Assembly (NCBI GenBank): GCA_020635915.1
Contig: JACJYU010000001.1
Coordinates: 1,402,501 to 1,466,500 of the forward strand
Length of the DNA: 64,000 nucleotides
Direction of reading: 5' to 3'
Source: Flammeovirgaceae bacterium
GTDB taxonomy: Bacteria > Bacteroidota > Bacteroidia > Cytophagales > Cyclobacteriaceae
Position numbers and translations under genes: made by a program. The notes under the pieces are model-generated. The model did no database searches and had not been told where the DNA came from. It worked only from the letters and a program-made list of their open reading frames with translations. The first letter of the stretch is position 1, and the number at the start of each line of letters is the position of its first letter. Below are positions 16,530 through 24,935 of the stretch, one piece after another.

Positions 16530-17712
16530 AATTCACTACCGAAGGAAATTGTATGGAATCGTTTTTGACAACCGGTGGGGTGGTAAAATCGGAGGACAAG
16601 ACCTGCACGTCCGAAAACAAGGTTTGCGCGCACTTCCCATGAAAGGCCTGGAGGGTGCGGTTGTAGCCGAAGGTGATGTGCCTGGCAAAAGCCTCAAACT
16701 CTATGGAATAGCTTGTGGCCGCCTGTGAGCCGTCCAGGGGGAGCACCAGGGTGGTGGCGAGGCTGTCCTGGTAAAAAATTTCTGGCGTATAACCTGCCGT
16801 CACTTTTTTTATCCTAATGCCTTCTTGCGGGGCCCCGGCCAACTGCAATTCGATAAGGTTGGTTTGCGGGCAACGAAACATGGCAATGTTGGTGGTGGGC
16901 GGGTCGGTGATCGAGTCTTTCTGCACACGGATGAAATCATAACCGCTCGTGCCGTTTACATCAATGTTTTTAACAAACACCTGTGTGCCGCAAACGGCCA
17001 GCAGGTTGGCCGTTTCCAATTTGTAACCAATTTCCAAATTTGACAGCCCGCTAGCTTTTGAGTCTATCAAAATATTGGTGCCCGTTCCTGAAAGGTTCAA
17101 TGGCACCACAACGGCACCCACCTCCGCGCCCGGATAGTAGGTAAAGGGAAGGTAGTCCAGGCGCACGCCATGAAGCCTTTCCGTGAGGGAGACCCCGTTG
17201 GCGTTGTCATCGGCATACCATTGCCTGAAGGAAATTTTGAAATTGTTGGTGATGGGGCAACGGTAGATGTCAATATTGCTCCCCGTTTCGCTTCCCACCG
17301 CCACCGGGTTGGTCACCCGTACGGAATCAAAGCTGTGGCTGGGCACGTTCAGGTGCGTGAGCACAAACCGGGGGCCGCAGGTTACGGATTCAAACTGTGG
17401 CTTGGCCTCATAGCCTACCTCCAGGGCATGGGGGCCACCGGCCAGGTCAAAGGCAAACGACTGCGATGAGGCCGCCACATTAAGGGGCAGGCGGATGGGC
17501 CCGGCCACATTGGTGAACTGGTAGAAAACACTGTCCGTGCCCGAGGTAGTGATCCCCACCACCGCCACGGTGTCCACTTGCTTGTCGAACAATTTTTTGA
17601 AGGTGAAGCCCACGTAATCGCTCCGGAGGTCTATGCAATCGGGGTCCTCGTAGCAAGAGCCGGCAAGGAAGCCCGCCAGGCAAAAGGCCAGTATTTTAAC
17701 AAAAAACCTCAT
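16510..17712 (-). CDS. DUF6452 family lipoprotein, expanded to three tandem repeats
   Basis: The start ATG at 17712 gives MRFFVKILAFCLAGFLAGSC, a lipoprotein signal with the lipid-bearing cysteine near residue 20. Three related units follow, each ending in a block with a GY dipeptide, a cysteine and a V-rich strand. The first has LEVGYEAK then VTCGPRFVLTHLNV, the second LEIGYKLE then AVCGTQVFVKNIDV, the third ITFGYNRT then GKCAQTLFSDVQV. As far as I recall, DUF6452 proteins are normally about 160-190 residues, so this 400-residue version looks like an internal triplication. It is coupled by overlap to the DUF6048 gene. Function is unknown. Confidence 0.75.
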   Translation of the reverse strand: MRFFVKILAFCLAGFLAGSCYEDPDCIDLRSDYVGFTFKKLFDKQVDTVAVVGITTSGTDSVFYQFTNVAGPIRLPLNVAASSQSFAFDLAGGPHALEVGYEAKPQFESVTCGPRFVLTHLNVPSHSFDSVRVTNPVAVGSETGSNIDIYRCPITNNFKISFRQWYADDNANGVSLTERLHGVRLDYLPFTYYPGAEVGAVVVPLNLSGTGTNILIDSKASGLSNLEIGYKLETANLLAVCGTQVFVKNIDVNGTSGYDFIRVQKDSITDPPTTNIAMFRCPQTNLIELQLAGAPQEGIRIKKVTAGYTPEIFYQDSLATTLVLPLDGSQAATSYSIEFEAFARHITFGYNRTLQAFHGKCAQTLFSDVQVLSSDFTTPPVVKNDSIQFPSVVNFEIAND

Positions 17713-17872
17713 GTAAGCCAGCAAAGATACACCATCAACAGGAACGCCATGTCTTTGCCCGTCACTAATTTGAAACCCAAAAATAATGGCGTCAAAGGCC
17801 CTGCCGACCTTTTGCCGGGCCTGATGGCGGATTCATTCCCGTAAGGGTGGGGGTTAACTGCGCCATCCTTTG

Positions 17873-17880
17873 TAATTTTG
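17873..17880 (+). promoter_or_regulatory. -7 element upstream of rimO
   Basis: TAATTTTG matches TAnnTTTG exactly and lies 25 bases before the GTG start of rimO. No good -33 TTTG is found 19 bases upstream. Confidence 0.4.
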
Positions 17881-17905
17881 CCCTCCCTAACGGCAACTGC
17901 TTATT

Positions 17906-19216
17906 GTGAAGACAAAAGGAACCAGGAAAACGAAAGTCAATATTGTGACCCTTGGGTGCTCAAAGAACACCGTTGACAGCGAGGTGTTGCTGGCACAACT
18001 GAAAGGCAACGGCATTGAGGCGGCCCATGAATCCCGAAAAGACGATTCGAACATTGTGGTGGTCAACACTTGTGGGTTTATAGACAATGCCAAGCAAGAA
18101 TCCATTGACACGATACTCCGCTATGTGGAGGCCAAGCGGGAAGGCATTGTTGAAAAAGTATACGTCACCGGCTGTTTGTCGCAGCGTTACAAGGACAGCC
18201 TGGAGAGGGAAATCCCCGAGGTGGACTCCTGGTTTGGCACGCGTGATTTGTCGCGGTTGCTTAAGCAGCTCAATGCCGACTACAAGCACGAACTGGTGGG
18301 GGAGCGGGTGCTCACCAACCCCGGCCACTTTGCCTACCTGAAAATCTCCGAAGGATGCGACCGCCCTTGCTCTTTTTGCGCCATCCCCCTCATGCGGGGC
18401 GGCCATGTCTCACGGCCCATGGAAGAGCTGGTGAAGGAAGCTGCGCACCTCGCCAAAAACGGGGCCAAAGAACTCCTCCTCATCGCGCAGGATTCAACCT
18501 ATTACGGGCTTGACCTCTACAAAAAAAGGGCACTGTCCGACCTGCTAAAAAAACTTTCCGATGTGGAAGGCATTGAATGGATCCGCCTGCATTACGCTTT
18601 TCCTACGGGCTTTCCGCTGGACGTCCTGGACACCATGGCGGAAAGGGGCAATATCTGCCACTATCTGGACATCCCCCTCCAACATGGATCCACAAAAATG
18701 CTTAAAACCATGCGCAGGGGCACCACCCGGCAAAAAACAACCGAACTGCTCCACACCATTCGTGAAAAAATACCTGACATTGCCATCCGCACTACCTTAA
18801 TTGCAGGGCACCCCGGGGAAACAGAGGGCGACTTTGAGGAAATGCTTGATTTTGTGGAACAATCCCGGTTCGACCGCCTTGGCGTTTTTCCATACTCGCA
18901 TGAAGAGGACACCTTTTCGCATACCCTGGGCGATGACGTTCCCGACAGGGTAAAACAGGAACGGGCCGATGCCATTATGGAATTGCAGCAAGGCATATCG
19001 CTGGAAAACAACTATAAGCGCATAGGCAAAACCTACAAGGTAATGATAGACAGGAAAGAAGGAGGGCAATTTATCGGGCGCACGGAATACGATTCCCCGG
19101 AGGTGGACAATGAAGTGCTTATCGATGCAAAGAAGGACTACCTCCGCATTGGGGATTTTACCACGGTCAAAGTGACCGATGCCACCGAATTTGACCTGAT
19201 GGCAGAACCTGTTTAA
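17906..19216 (+). CDS. rimO: Ribosomal protein S12 methylthiotransferase RimO
   Basis: RimO is a radical-SAM enzyme that adds a methylthio group to an aspartate of ribosomal protein S12. The 436-residue protein has the N-terminal UPF0004 domain (VTLGCSKNTVDSE, with cluster cysteines at GCSKN, NTCGF and GCL). The radical-SAM motif is GCDRPCSFCAIP, and a C-terminal TRAM domain contains GRTEYDSPEVDNEVLI. The start is GTG at 17906. It follows the rpmB-ftsY block, its usual Bacteroidota neighbourhood, although the DUF6452/DUF6048 pair lies between. Confidence 0.96.
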   Translation: MKTKGTRKTKVNIVTLGCSKNTVDSEVLLAQLKGNGIEAAHESRKDDSNIVVVNTCGFIDNAKQESIDTILRYVEAKREGIVEKVYVTGCLSQRYKDSLEREIPEVDSWFGTRDLSRLLKQLNADYKHELVGERVLTNPGHFAYLKISEGCDRPCSFCAIPLMRGGHVSRPMEELVKEAAHLAKNGAKELLLIAQDSTYYGLDLYKKRALSDLLKKLSDVEGIEWIRLHYAFPTGFPLDVLDTMAERGNICHYLDIPLQHGSTKMLKTMRRGTTRQKTTELLHTIREKIPDIAIRTTLIAGHPGETEGDFEEMLDFVEQSRFDRLGVFPYSHEEDTFSHTLGDDVPDRVKQERADAIMELQQGISLENNYKRIGKTYKVMIDRKEGGQFIGRTEYDSPEVDNEVLIDAKKDYLRIGDFTTVKVTDATEFDLMAEPV

Positions 19217-19301
19217 GCAACTTTTGTGCAACCATAAACTTATAGGCCCAAAAAGCCGTTAGTCGAGTTATGTTAATCCGGAACACGAGCCTCTGTTGAC
19301 C

Positions 19302-20876
19302 ATGCAGCATATAAAAATCCCATTCAAGGACACTAAAATATTTTCGCCCTTTTTCCTCGACTATATCCATCAAGGGGATTCTTTAAAAAAATTCTACAAC
19401 CGTTTCCCGGTGCTTTCCGCGTTTGAAAGCCAGGCCCGCGAAAAGAAAGGCACCTTTTCGGCACAATCCAGGGCCATGCTTTTCGATGTGCTCACCGGCC
19501 AATACAAAGGCCTGGAGGTTTCGCCTTTGGTCAAGAAAAACATGGAAGCCCTGAAGGAGGAAAACACGTTCACCATTACCACCGGGCATCAGTTAAACAT
19601 ATTCACGGGCCCATTATATTTTATTTATAAGATCGTGTCCGTGATCAATGCCTGTAAAACGCTAAAAAAAACATACCCTTCGCTGAACTTCGTGCCAGTG
19701 TATTGGATGGCCTCGGAAGACCACGATTTTGAGGAAATCAATCATTTCAACCTGTATAGGAAAAAGTATGCCTGGGAAACCGGCCAACAAGGCGGTGTTG
19801 GGCGCTTTGACCCACAGGGATTGAAAGACATCCTCAATGAATTGCCCGGTGACGTTTCCCTCTTTGAAAAAGCCTACCTTTCGCACGGCCGCCTTAGCGA
19901 TGCCGTTCGCTATTATGTAAACGGGCTGTTTGGCCAGGAAGGCCTGGTGGTAGTGGATGCCGACCACCGTGCGCTGAAGTCCCGGCTGGCGGAAGTCATG
20001 ACGGACGACCTTTTTCAGCACACGGCAAAGGCCAGGGTGGAGGCCACCAACCAGGCATTAAATGCACTGGGCCATACCACGCAGGTGCATGCCCGCGACA
20101 TCAACTTCTTTTATCTGGACGACCACGTGAGGGGCCGATTTGAAAAAACCAGCGATGGTTTTAAGGTGGTGGGCACGGACATCGCATTTACCGAAGGGCA
20201 GGTAAGGGAAATGATCAAAAACGAACCGGAAAAACTTAGCCCCAACGTTATCCTACGGCCCTTGTACCAGGAGGTCATCCTGCCCAACCTGGCCTACATT
20301 GGCGGCCCCGCAGAGGTAATTTACTGGCTGCAATTGAAAGGCGTGTTCGACCATTTCAAAACCCCCTTCCCCATCCTAATGCCACGGAACTTTGCACTGG
20401 TCATGAGTGCCCCGATGGTGCGCAAGTACGAAAAGGCCAAACTCAATGCAACCGCGTTGTTTGAAGACAAAAATTTCCTGTTCAACGACTGGGTGTCCAA
20501 AAACGCCCATCACGATCTGTCCCTCTCCCATGAACTCAAAAGCATGGCCACGATGTTCAAGGATATAAAGGCAAAGGCCCTGGAAATCGACCCTACGTTG
20601 GGGCTCCTGGTGGAGGCTACGGCCAAGAGGGCTGCAAAGGGCATTGAAAAAATAGAGGAAAAATTTTTGAAGGCAGAAAAACGAAAACATGCCGACAGCC
20701 TCCGGCAGATAGGGGAAGTGAAAGATTACCTTTTCCCCAATGGCGGATTGCAGGAGCGGAGCGAAAACTTCCTGAATTTTTACCAGGAGGACCCCGGGTT
20801 TATACAAAAAACCCTCAACGCCTTCGACCCGTTTGATTTTCGTTTCAACCTGCTGATGTACCCACCTGCCGGGTGA
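19302..20876 (+). CDS. bshC: Putative cysteine ligase BshC (bacillithiol biosynthesis)
   Basis: BshC catalyses the last step of bacillithiol synthesis, adding cysteine to GlcN-malate. The 524-residue protein begins MQHIKIPFKDTKIFSPFFLDYI and carries the family blocks FTITTGHQLNIFTGPLYFIYK, YWMASEDHDFEEINHF and RPLYQEVILPNLAYIGGPAE, plus a C-terminal coiled-coil stretch (KAEKRKHADSL). The frame is open from a TTG at 19296, but the ATG at 19302 fits. It is followed ten bases later by the folate cyclo-ligase gene. Another bacillithiol-system gene, ytxJ, is at 34936. Confidence 0.95.
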   Translation: MQHIKIPFKDTKIFSPFFLDYIHQGDSLKKFYNRFPVLSAFESQAREKKGTFSAQSRAMLFDVLTGQYKGLEVSPLVKKNMEALKEENTFTITTGHQLNIFTGPLYFIYKIVSVINACKTLKKTYPSLNFVPVYWMASEDHDFEEINHFNLYRKKYAWETGQQGGVGRFDPQGLKDILNELPGDVSLFEKAYLSHGRLSDAVRYYVNGLFGQEGLVVVDADHRALKSRLAEVMTDDLFQHTAKARVEATNQALNALGHTTQVHARDINFFYLDDHVRGRFEKTSDGFKVVGTDIAFTEGQVREMIKNEPEKLSPNVILRPLYQEVILPNLAYIGGPAEVIYWLQLKGVFDHFKTPFPILMPRNFALVMSAPMVRKYEKAKLNATALFEDKNFLFNDWVSKNAHHDLSLSHELKSMATMFKDIKAKALEIDPTLGLLVEATAKRAAKGIEKIEEKFLKAEKRKHADSLRQIGEVKDYLFPNGGLQERSENFLNFYQEDPGFIQKTLNAFDPFDFRFNLLMYPPAG

Positions 20877-20886
20877 CCGCTGCAAT

Positions 20887-21459
20887 ATGACCAAGCCAGA
20901 ACTCAGGAAAACCTATATTAAAAAACGGGAAGGCCTCCCGGATGCTGCCTATCGCCAATCCAACCGCGACATTTGCGAGCGGTTCTTTTCATTTGTGGAC
21001 CTGTCCCCCCTTAAGGTAGTGCATAGCTTTCTCCCCATGACGGCCAATAAAGAGTTTGACACCTGGCTGGTGATCGAAAGGGCTCAAAAAGAATTTCCGC
21101 ACATCCGGTTTTCCATACCCCGCATCAACAGAAAGACCGACCTGTTGGAAAATTTTTACTATGAAGGCCCGCAACAGCTAAAGGCCAACAAATGGGGCAT
21201 CCTTCAACCCGAACAGGGCGAGCTTACCGCCCATGAAAAGATAGATGTGGTCATCGTGCCCTTGCTTGCATTTGACCCGTCTGGCCACCGGGTGGGCTAC
21301 GGCAAAGGCTATTATGACCGGTTTCTTTCCACCTGTAGGAAAGATTGCCAAAAAATAGGGGTTTCGTTCTTCCCTCCCGTAGAAACCATCCCCGGCACCA
21401 CGGCCCACGACTTCAGGCTGACTGCGTGCCTCACCCCGGGGCGTACCTACGTGTTTTGA
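20887..21459 (+). CDS. 5-formyltetrahydrofolate cyclo-ligase
   Basis: The enzyme converts 5-formyl-THF to 5,10-methenyl-THF with ATP, a folate salvage step. The 190-residue protein carries the conserved block GHRVGYGKGYYDRFLSTC (about 136-153) and DVVIVPLLAFDPSG before it. It is probably cotranscribed with bshC. The stop is separated from the stop of the convergent gene at 21461 by a single base. Confidence 0.95.
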   Translation: MTKPELRKTYIKKREGLPDAAYRQSNRDICERFFSFVDLSPLKVVHSFLPMTANKEFDTWLVIERAQKEFPHIRFSIPRINRKTDLLENFYYEGPQQLKANKWGILQPEQGELTAHEKIDVVIVPLLAFDPSGHRVGYGKGYYDRFLSTCRKDCQKIGVSFFPPVETIPGTTAHDFRLTACLTPGRTYVF

Positions 21460-21460
21460 A

Positions 21461-23830
21461 TCAGTTGGGCTTAAAAACCACCTGGGCCCTTTCCGTTTTG
21501 TCAAAGGGTGTCCCGTCCGGGGCAATGCCCCACACCCTCACTCTAAGGGTCCCGGTATTGTCTGCCGAATAAAACACATCGGACACCTGGCCCTTTTCAT
21601 TGACTTGGGGCTGGGCATTCCAATACAAGGTCGATTTCAGGTAAGGGGTACGGCCGGACGGTTGGGCAGGCATGGCGCTAAAAGGCAGGGGCTTGTTCAG
21701 CCCGCGTATGTTGATAATATCTTCTTTTGGGATAAGGGTGCCCATATTGGCCACTTTGGTTTGAAAAAAGACAACCCCATTTTTGGTGATGCTTCCCAGC
21801 GTCCTCAATTTCCTAGCGTTGTTTACCACTTTAATGATGGCAATATCCCCGGGGGCCATGTTCAAGATAAAATCCGTATTCCTGGTGGCAATGCCATCCA
21901 CCACGTACAAGGGATCGCCCATTATTGGGTTGTTGCTGTCTGTGGAAAGCACGCGCAGCGTTTGTTTGCCGCCAACCTTCCTGTTTTGCACAAACCTCAC
22001 GATTTCCCTAAACAAATCTTCCATGGTAGGAAACACCACATAATCATCTACCTTAATGGTAAAATCGGCCCCTCCCAGCTCGTCTTCGATGGCCGCGTTG
22101 GGGTTTGCATTTATTATTTTCGGTGACTCCACGCCCCACCGGTACCCGTAGGCGGTATTGGCCACCCTGGCAATGGTGTTGAAGGCATAATAGGGGTCCT
22201 TCTTGCCGGTAGGCACAACGGTCGGCAACCCTGGATTGGGCAGGGAATCATGCGCCAACACAATTGATGTATGGGGCAATGCCTTCCCTTTTGATTCCAT
22301 GGAGTACATCACTTTCTCGTTCCCATAAAAATCAAAATACACAGGCCACACGACTTTTCCCTTGTCACCGGTGTTGACCTCATAACCAAAAATATTCTTT
22401 TGCAAAAAGAACAACACTTGTGTGGAGTCCGGGACTGCCTTGCCGGTATCCCTAAAGGAGGCAAAACCCTCGTACACAAGTATGTCCTGTGGTTTGTACG
22501 CGGGCCTCTTTTCTTTGTTGGACAGCACTTCGTCCCAATGAAAGCGCTCCCATTTTTTCGTTATGAGGTATTTGTCCAGCAAAGCGGGGCCCTCAGGGGC
22601 ATCCAGGTCAGTTGTGCCCAAAAAATAATTTGACCCCAGAATATCACTTCCCACCAGCAATTGTTCGCGGAAATCAACTTCAGGCCATTGGGGAAACAGG
22701 TCGGAATAAATTCCCGAGATGGAAAAATCCGTGTTTGCCGACAGGCCTGCCTCCCCGGAGAGGCCCACTTCCAAACGGACCGCGCTGCGGGGCGACATGA
22801 TTTTTTTGTCCAGCGAAATATGCACATCAGGCCTTTCCTGGCTTGCCACGAAAACCAACCGGCTTGCGAGCTCTTTTAGTTTTGAATCAAACACGGATAC
22901 CTGTGCAATGCCTTCAGGGATCCCCTTAACGGGTATCCATACCGACATTTCCCCCCCTTCCGCCATCGTGACCATGGACGCGTACCTGACTTTTCCCCTA
23001 CTGGTGGCAATGATATAAATGCTTTCCTTCGATGACCTTTTCGACTGTGCCGCAATGGACGCCCTCAACAGACCGTCTTCTTTGCTTACCCGCAAGGCAT
23101 AGCCTTCCCTGTTGATGGCAATCGGTGTTTTCGCTCCGTTGGAAAGGGCCTCCAGTAGATAGGGCTGGTCGCTGAAGGTGGCCTCAAAAACGGCCAGCCC
23201 CGTTTTGTCGGTGGCAAACCGTACGAGTTCGTTTCCCTGGGCATCCACTATCCTGCCTTCCGCCTCCGTGGGCACGCCACCCTTCGTGGCTTCTGCCACA
23301 ATCCTCAGGGGCAGGCCAGTGACCATATTGCCTCCTTCCGGGAACAATTTGATTTCAACGGGCAAATTTGACACGGGCTCAAAACAATTGTCGCTTGCCA
23401 CGGGAAGCACTTGGGAAAAATACATTTTTGGGGAAAAGTTCTTCATCCAGTGGGTATAGGCCACAAGGCGGTATGCCCCGCCATTTAAACTTTCCGGTAA
23501 AATGGTTTGGTTGGCAGCCGTTCCATCGTTGATGGCAAAAGCCTCGCGGATTACTTCCTCCCCTTCGTTGTCCAACAGCACGAGGGAAGCCACCTGCCTG
23601 CCTTTGACCGGCATCAAATCCTCGCTTAGCAGGTAGGCCTTAAAAAAAATGGTATCCCCCGGGGCGTACTCGGGCTGGTTAAGCGTCAACACCAGTTTGT
23701 TTTGAGGGAAAACCTGATTATAGGCATTGAACTTGTCCGTCAGTTCTTTGATGGGCTCCTCTTCCACAAACCCAGCAAGAAAAAACAACAGGGCAATGGC
23801 CCCAAGGTATCTTTTTATGTGCGTGTACAT
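21461..23830 (-). CDS. Exported MG2-domain protein with C-terminal TonB-plug-like domain
   Basis: The 789-residue protein has a signal peptide (IKRYLGAIALLFFLAGF). An alpha-2-macroglobulin MG2-like domain follows (NKLVLTLNQPEYAPGDTIFFKAYLL, about 40-150), then several beta-sandwich modules. A C-terminal segment of about 110 residues resembles the plug of TonB receptors (MGDPLYVVDGIATRNTDFI, SITKNGVVFFQTKV). Members of this Bacteroidota type are usually found with TonB-dependent receptors, and here it is the last gene of the receptor-DUF4249 trio. The role is unknown; surface display and handling of a ligand are plausible. The plug call is by pattern and moderately sure. Confidence 0.75.
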   Translation of the reverse strand: MYTHIKRYLGAIALLFFLAGFVEEEPIKELTDKFNAYNQVFPQNKLVLTLNQPEYAPGDTIFFKAYLLSEDLMPVKGRQVASLVLLDNEGEEVIREAFAINDGTAANQTILPESLNGGAYRLVAYTHWMKNFSPKMYFSQVLPVASDNCFEPVSNLPVEIKLFPEGGNMVTGLPLRIVAEATKGGVPTEAEGRIVDAQGNELVRFATDKTGLAVFEATFSDQPYLLEALSNGAKTPIAINREGYALRVSKEDGLLRASIAAQSKRSSKESIYIIATSRGKVRYASMVTMAEGGEMSVWIPVKGIPEGIAQVSVFDSKLKELASRLVFVASQERPDVHISLDKKIMSPRSAVRLEVGLSGEAGLSANTDFSISGIYSDLFPQWPEVDFREQLLVGSDILGSNYFLGTTDLDAPEGPALLDKYLITKKWERFHWDEVLSNKEKRPAYKPQDILVYEGFASFRDTGKAVPDSTQVLFFLQKNIFGYEVNTGDKGKVVWPVYFDFYGNEKVMYSMESKGKALPHTSIVLAHDSLPNPGLPTVVPTGKKDPYYAFNTIARVANTAYGYRWGVESPKIINANPNAAIEDELGGADFTIKVDDYVVFPTMEDLFREIVRFVQNRKVGGKQTLRVLSTDSNNPIMGDPLYVVDGIATRNTDFILNMAPGDIAIIKVVNNARKLRTLGSITKNGVVFFQTKVANMGTLIPKEDIINIRGLNKPLPFSAMPAQPSGRTPYLKSTLYWNAQPQVNEKGQVSDVFYSADNTGTLRVRVWGIAPDGTPFDKTERAQVVFKPN

Positions 23831-23831
23831 T

Positions 23832-24926
23832 CTACCAGAAGCCGGGTTTAATTATGGAGGAATTTTTGGTCAAAGACCTGCAGTCCTCCGTGAATTCTTC
23901 GTTGGGCAGCAAATCGTATGGGATATCGCTCCTTTGGATAAAGATTGATTTTGTTTTGGTGGCCGATACCGAAAACAAGCCAAAAATTTCCGCGGTGGGG
24001 TCATTGACGCACTGAAGGTTGCCCTTGATTTTGGCCGATGTGGGTTGGAAAAGGCTGGTGCCCCCCTCCTTTTGTACTTTCACCAACTTCCAATAATCAT
24101 ATACTTCTTTTGAAATGCTGGATTGTTGTACCTGGATATAATATTTTTTTAGGAACAAATCCCTTGAGGCCGGGATGTAGGCAATCTTGTACCGTGAAAC
24201 CTTTCCTCCGTAAAAGCCCACGTCCCCCACTTCGGGCGCGCGGCTATATTGAGAGACCCAACAAGAGCAACAGGCGCAGGGGGAAGTTTGGGTCAACAAA
24301 CCATTTACAATCTGATAGCCACTGCATGGCCTGGGGTCGGGCACCCGGCCGGCCTCGCCAGCATTGACCATCCTTTTTTCCGGATAGGTCAGCACTTCGT
24401 AGATGCCGCTCCAACTCCAACGCACGTAATCCACGTTGCTGTTAATGGTGGCATCCAGGTAAACATTAAACCCCGCATTGTTTTCTGGGTTGTCCGGGTC
24501 AGTGTCCACCTTGTCTTCAAACTCAAAATACACATTGTCGATGTCATCGACAGGCCGGAGCACATCAGGCCTGGATTCATACACCTTGCCATCGTAGGCT
24601 TCTATCCTCAGGTAATAGCTCTTGCCATATTCCGCCTTGAAACCCGGGTCGGAAACAAAAATGCCAGGGACATCATCCTTTAGCCTGTGCTTGGTGCCTG
24701 ACTCGTCAATGATGTACACGAAAGCCCCTGTAACGGCAGGCCTTTTTTCCAAGTCGCTATACACCCCTACAGACCTGAACAAATTTACCACATAAGGGCC
24801 CTCGGTATTGGTTATCCCTCCGTCCACCACTATGGCGCCCGCCTCCGACTGGACATCCAGTTTAACCGGGTCAATACAGGAGCCGGCCAGCAAAAATATT
24901 GTCAATCCCAGGGCGAGGTGCTTCAT
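23832..24926 (-). CDS. DUF4249 domain-containing lipoprotein
   Basis: The 364-residue protein has a lipoprotein signal (KHLALGLTIFLLAGSC, lipidated Cys near 17). The DUF4249 pattern follows: IVVDGGITNTEGPYVVNLFRS at the start, a middle with YGKSYYLRIEAYDGKVYES, and a cysteine cluster (PCACCSCWVS). DUF4249 proteins occur directly downstream of TonB-dependent receptors in Bacteroidota and are thought to sit on the cell surface as receptor partners. It lies nine bases from the receptor stop and one base from the MG2 gene, so the three form one operon. Confidence 0.9.
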   Translation of the reverse strand: MKHLALGLTIFLLAGSCIDPVKLDVQSEAGAIVVDGGITNTEGPYVVNLFRSVGVYSDLEKRPAVTGAFVYIIDESGTKHRLKDDVPGIFVSDPGFKAEYGKSYYLRIEAYDGKVYESRPDVLRPVDDIDNVYFEFEDKVDTDPDNPENNAGFNVYLDATINSNVDYVRWSWSGIYEVLTYPEKRMVNAGEAGRVPDPRPCSGYQIVNGLLTQTSPCACCSCWVSQYSRAPEVGDVGFYGGKVSRYKIAYIPASRDLFLKKYYIQVQQSSISKEVYDYWKLVKVQKEGGTSLFQPTSAKIKGNLQCVNDPTAEIFGLFSVSATKTKSIFIQRSDIPYDLLPNEEFTEDCRSLTKNSSIIKPGFW

Positions 24927-24935
24927 GCTAATAAT

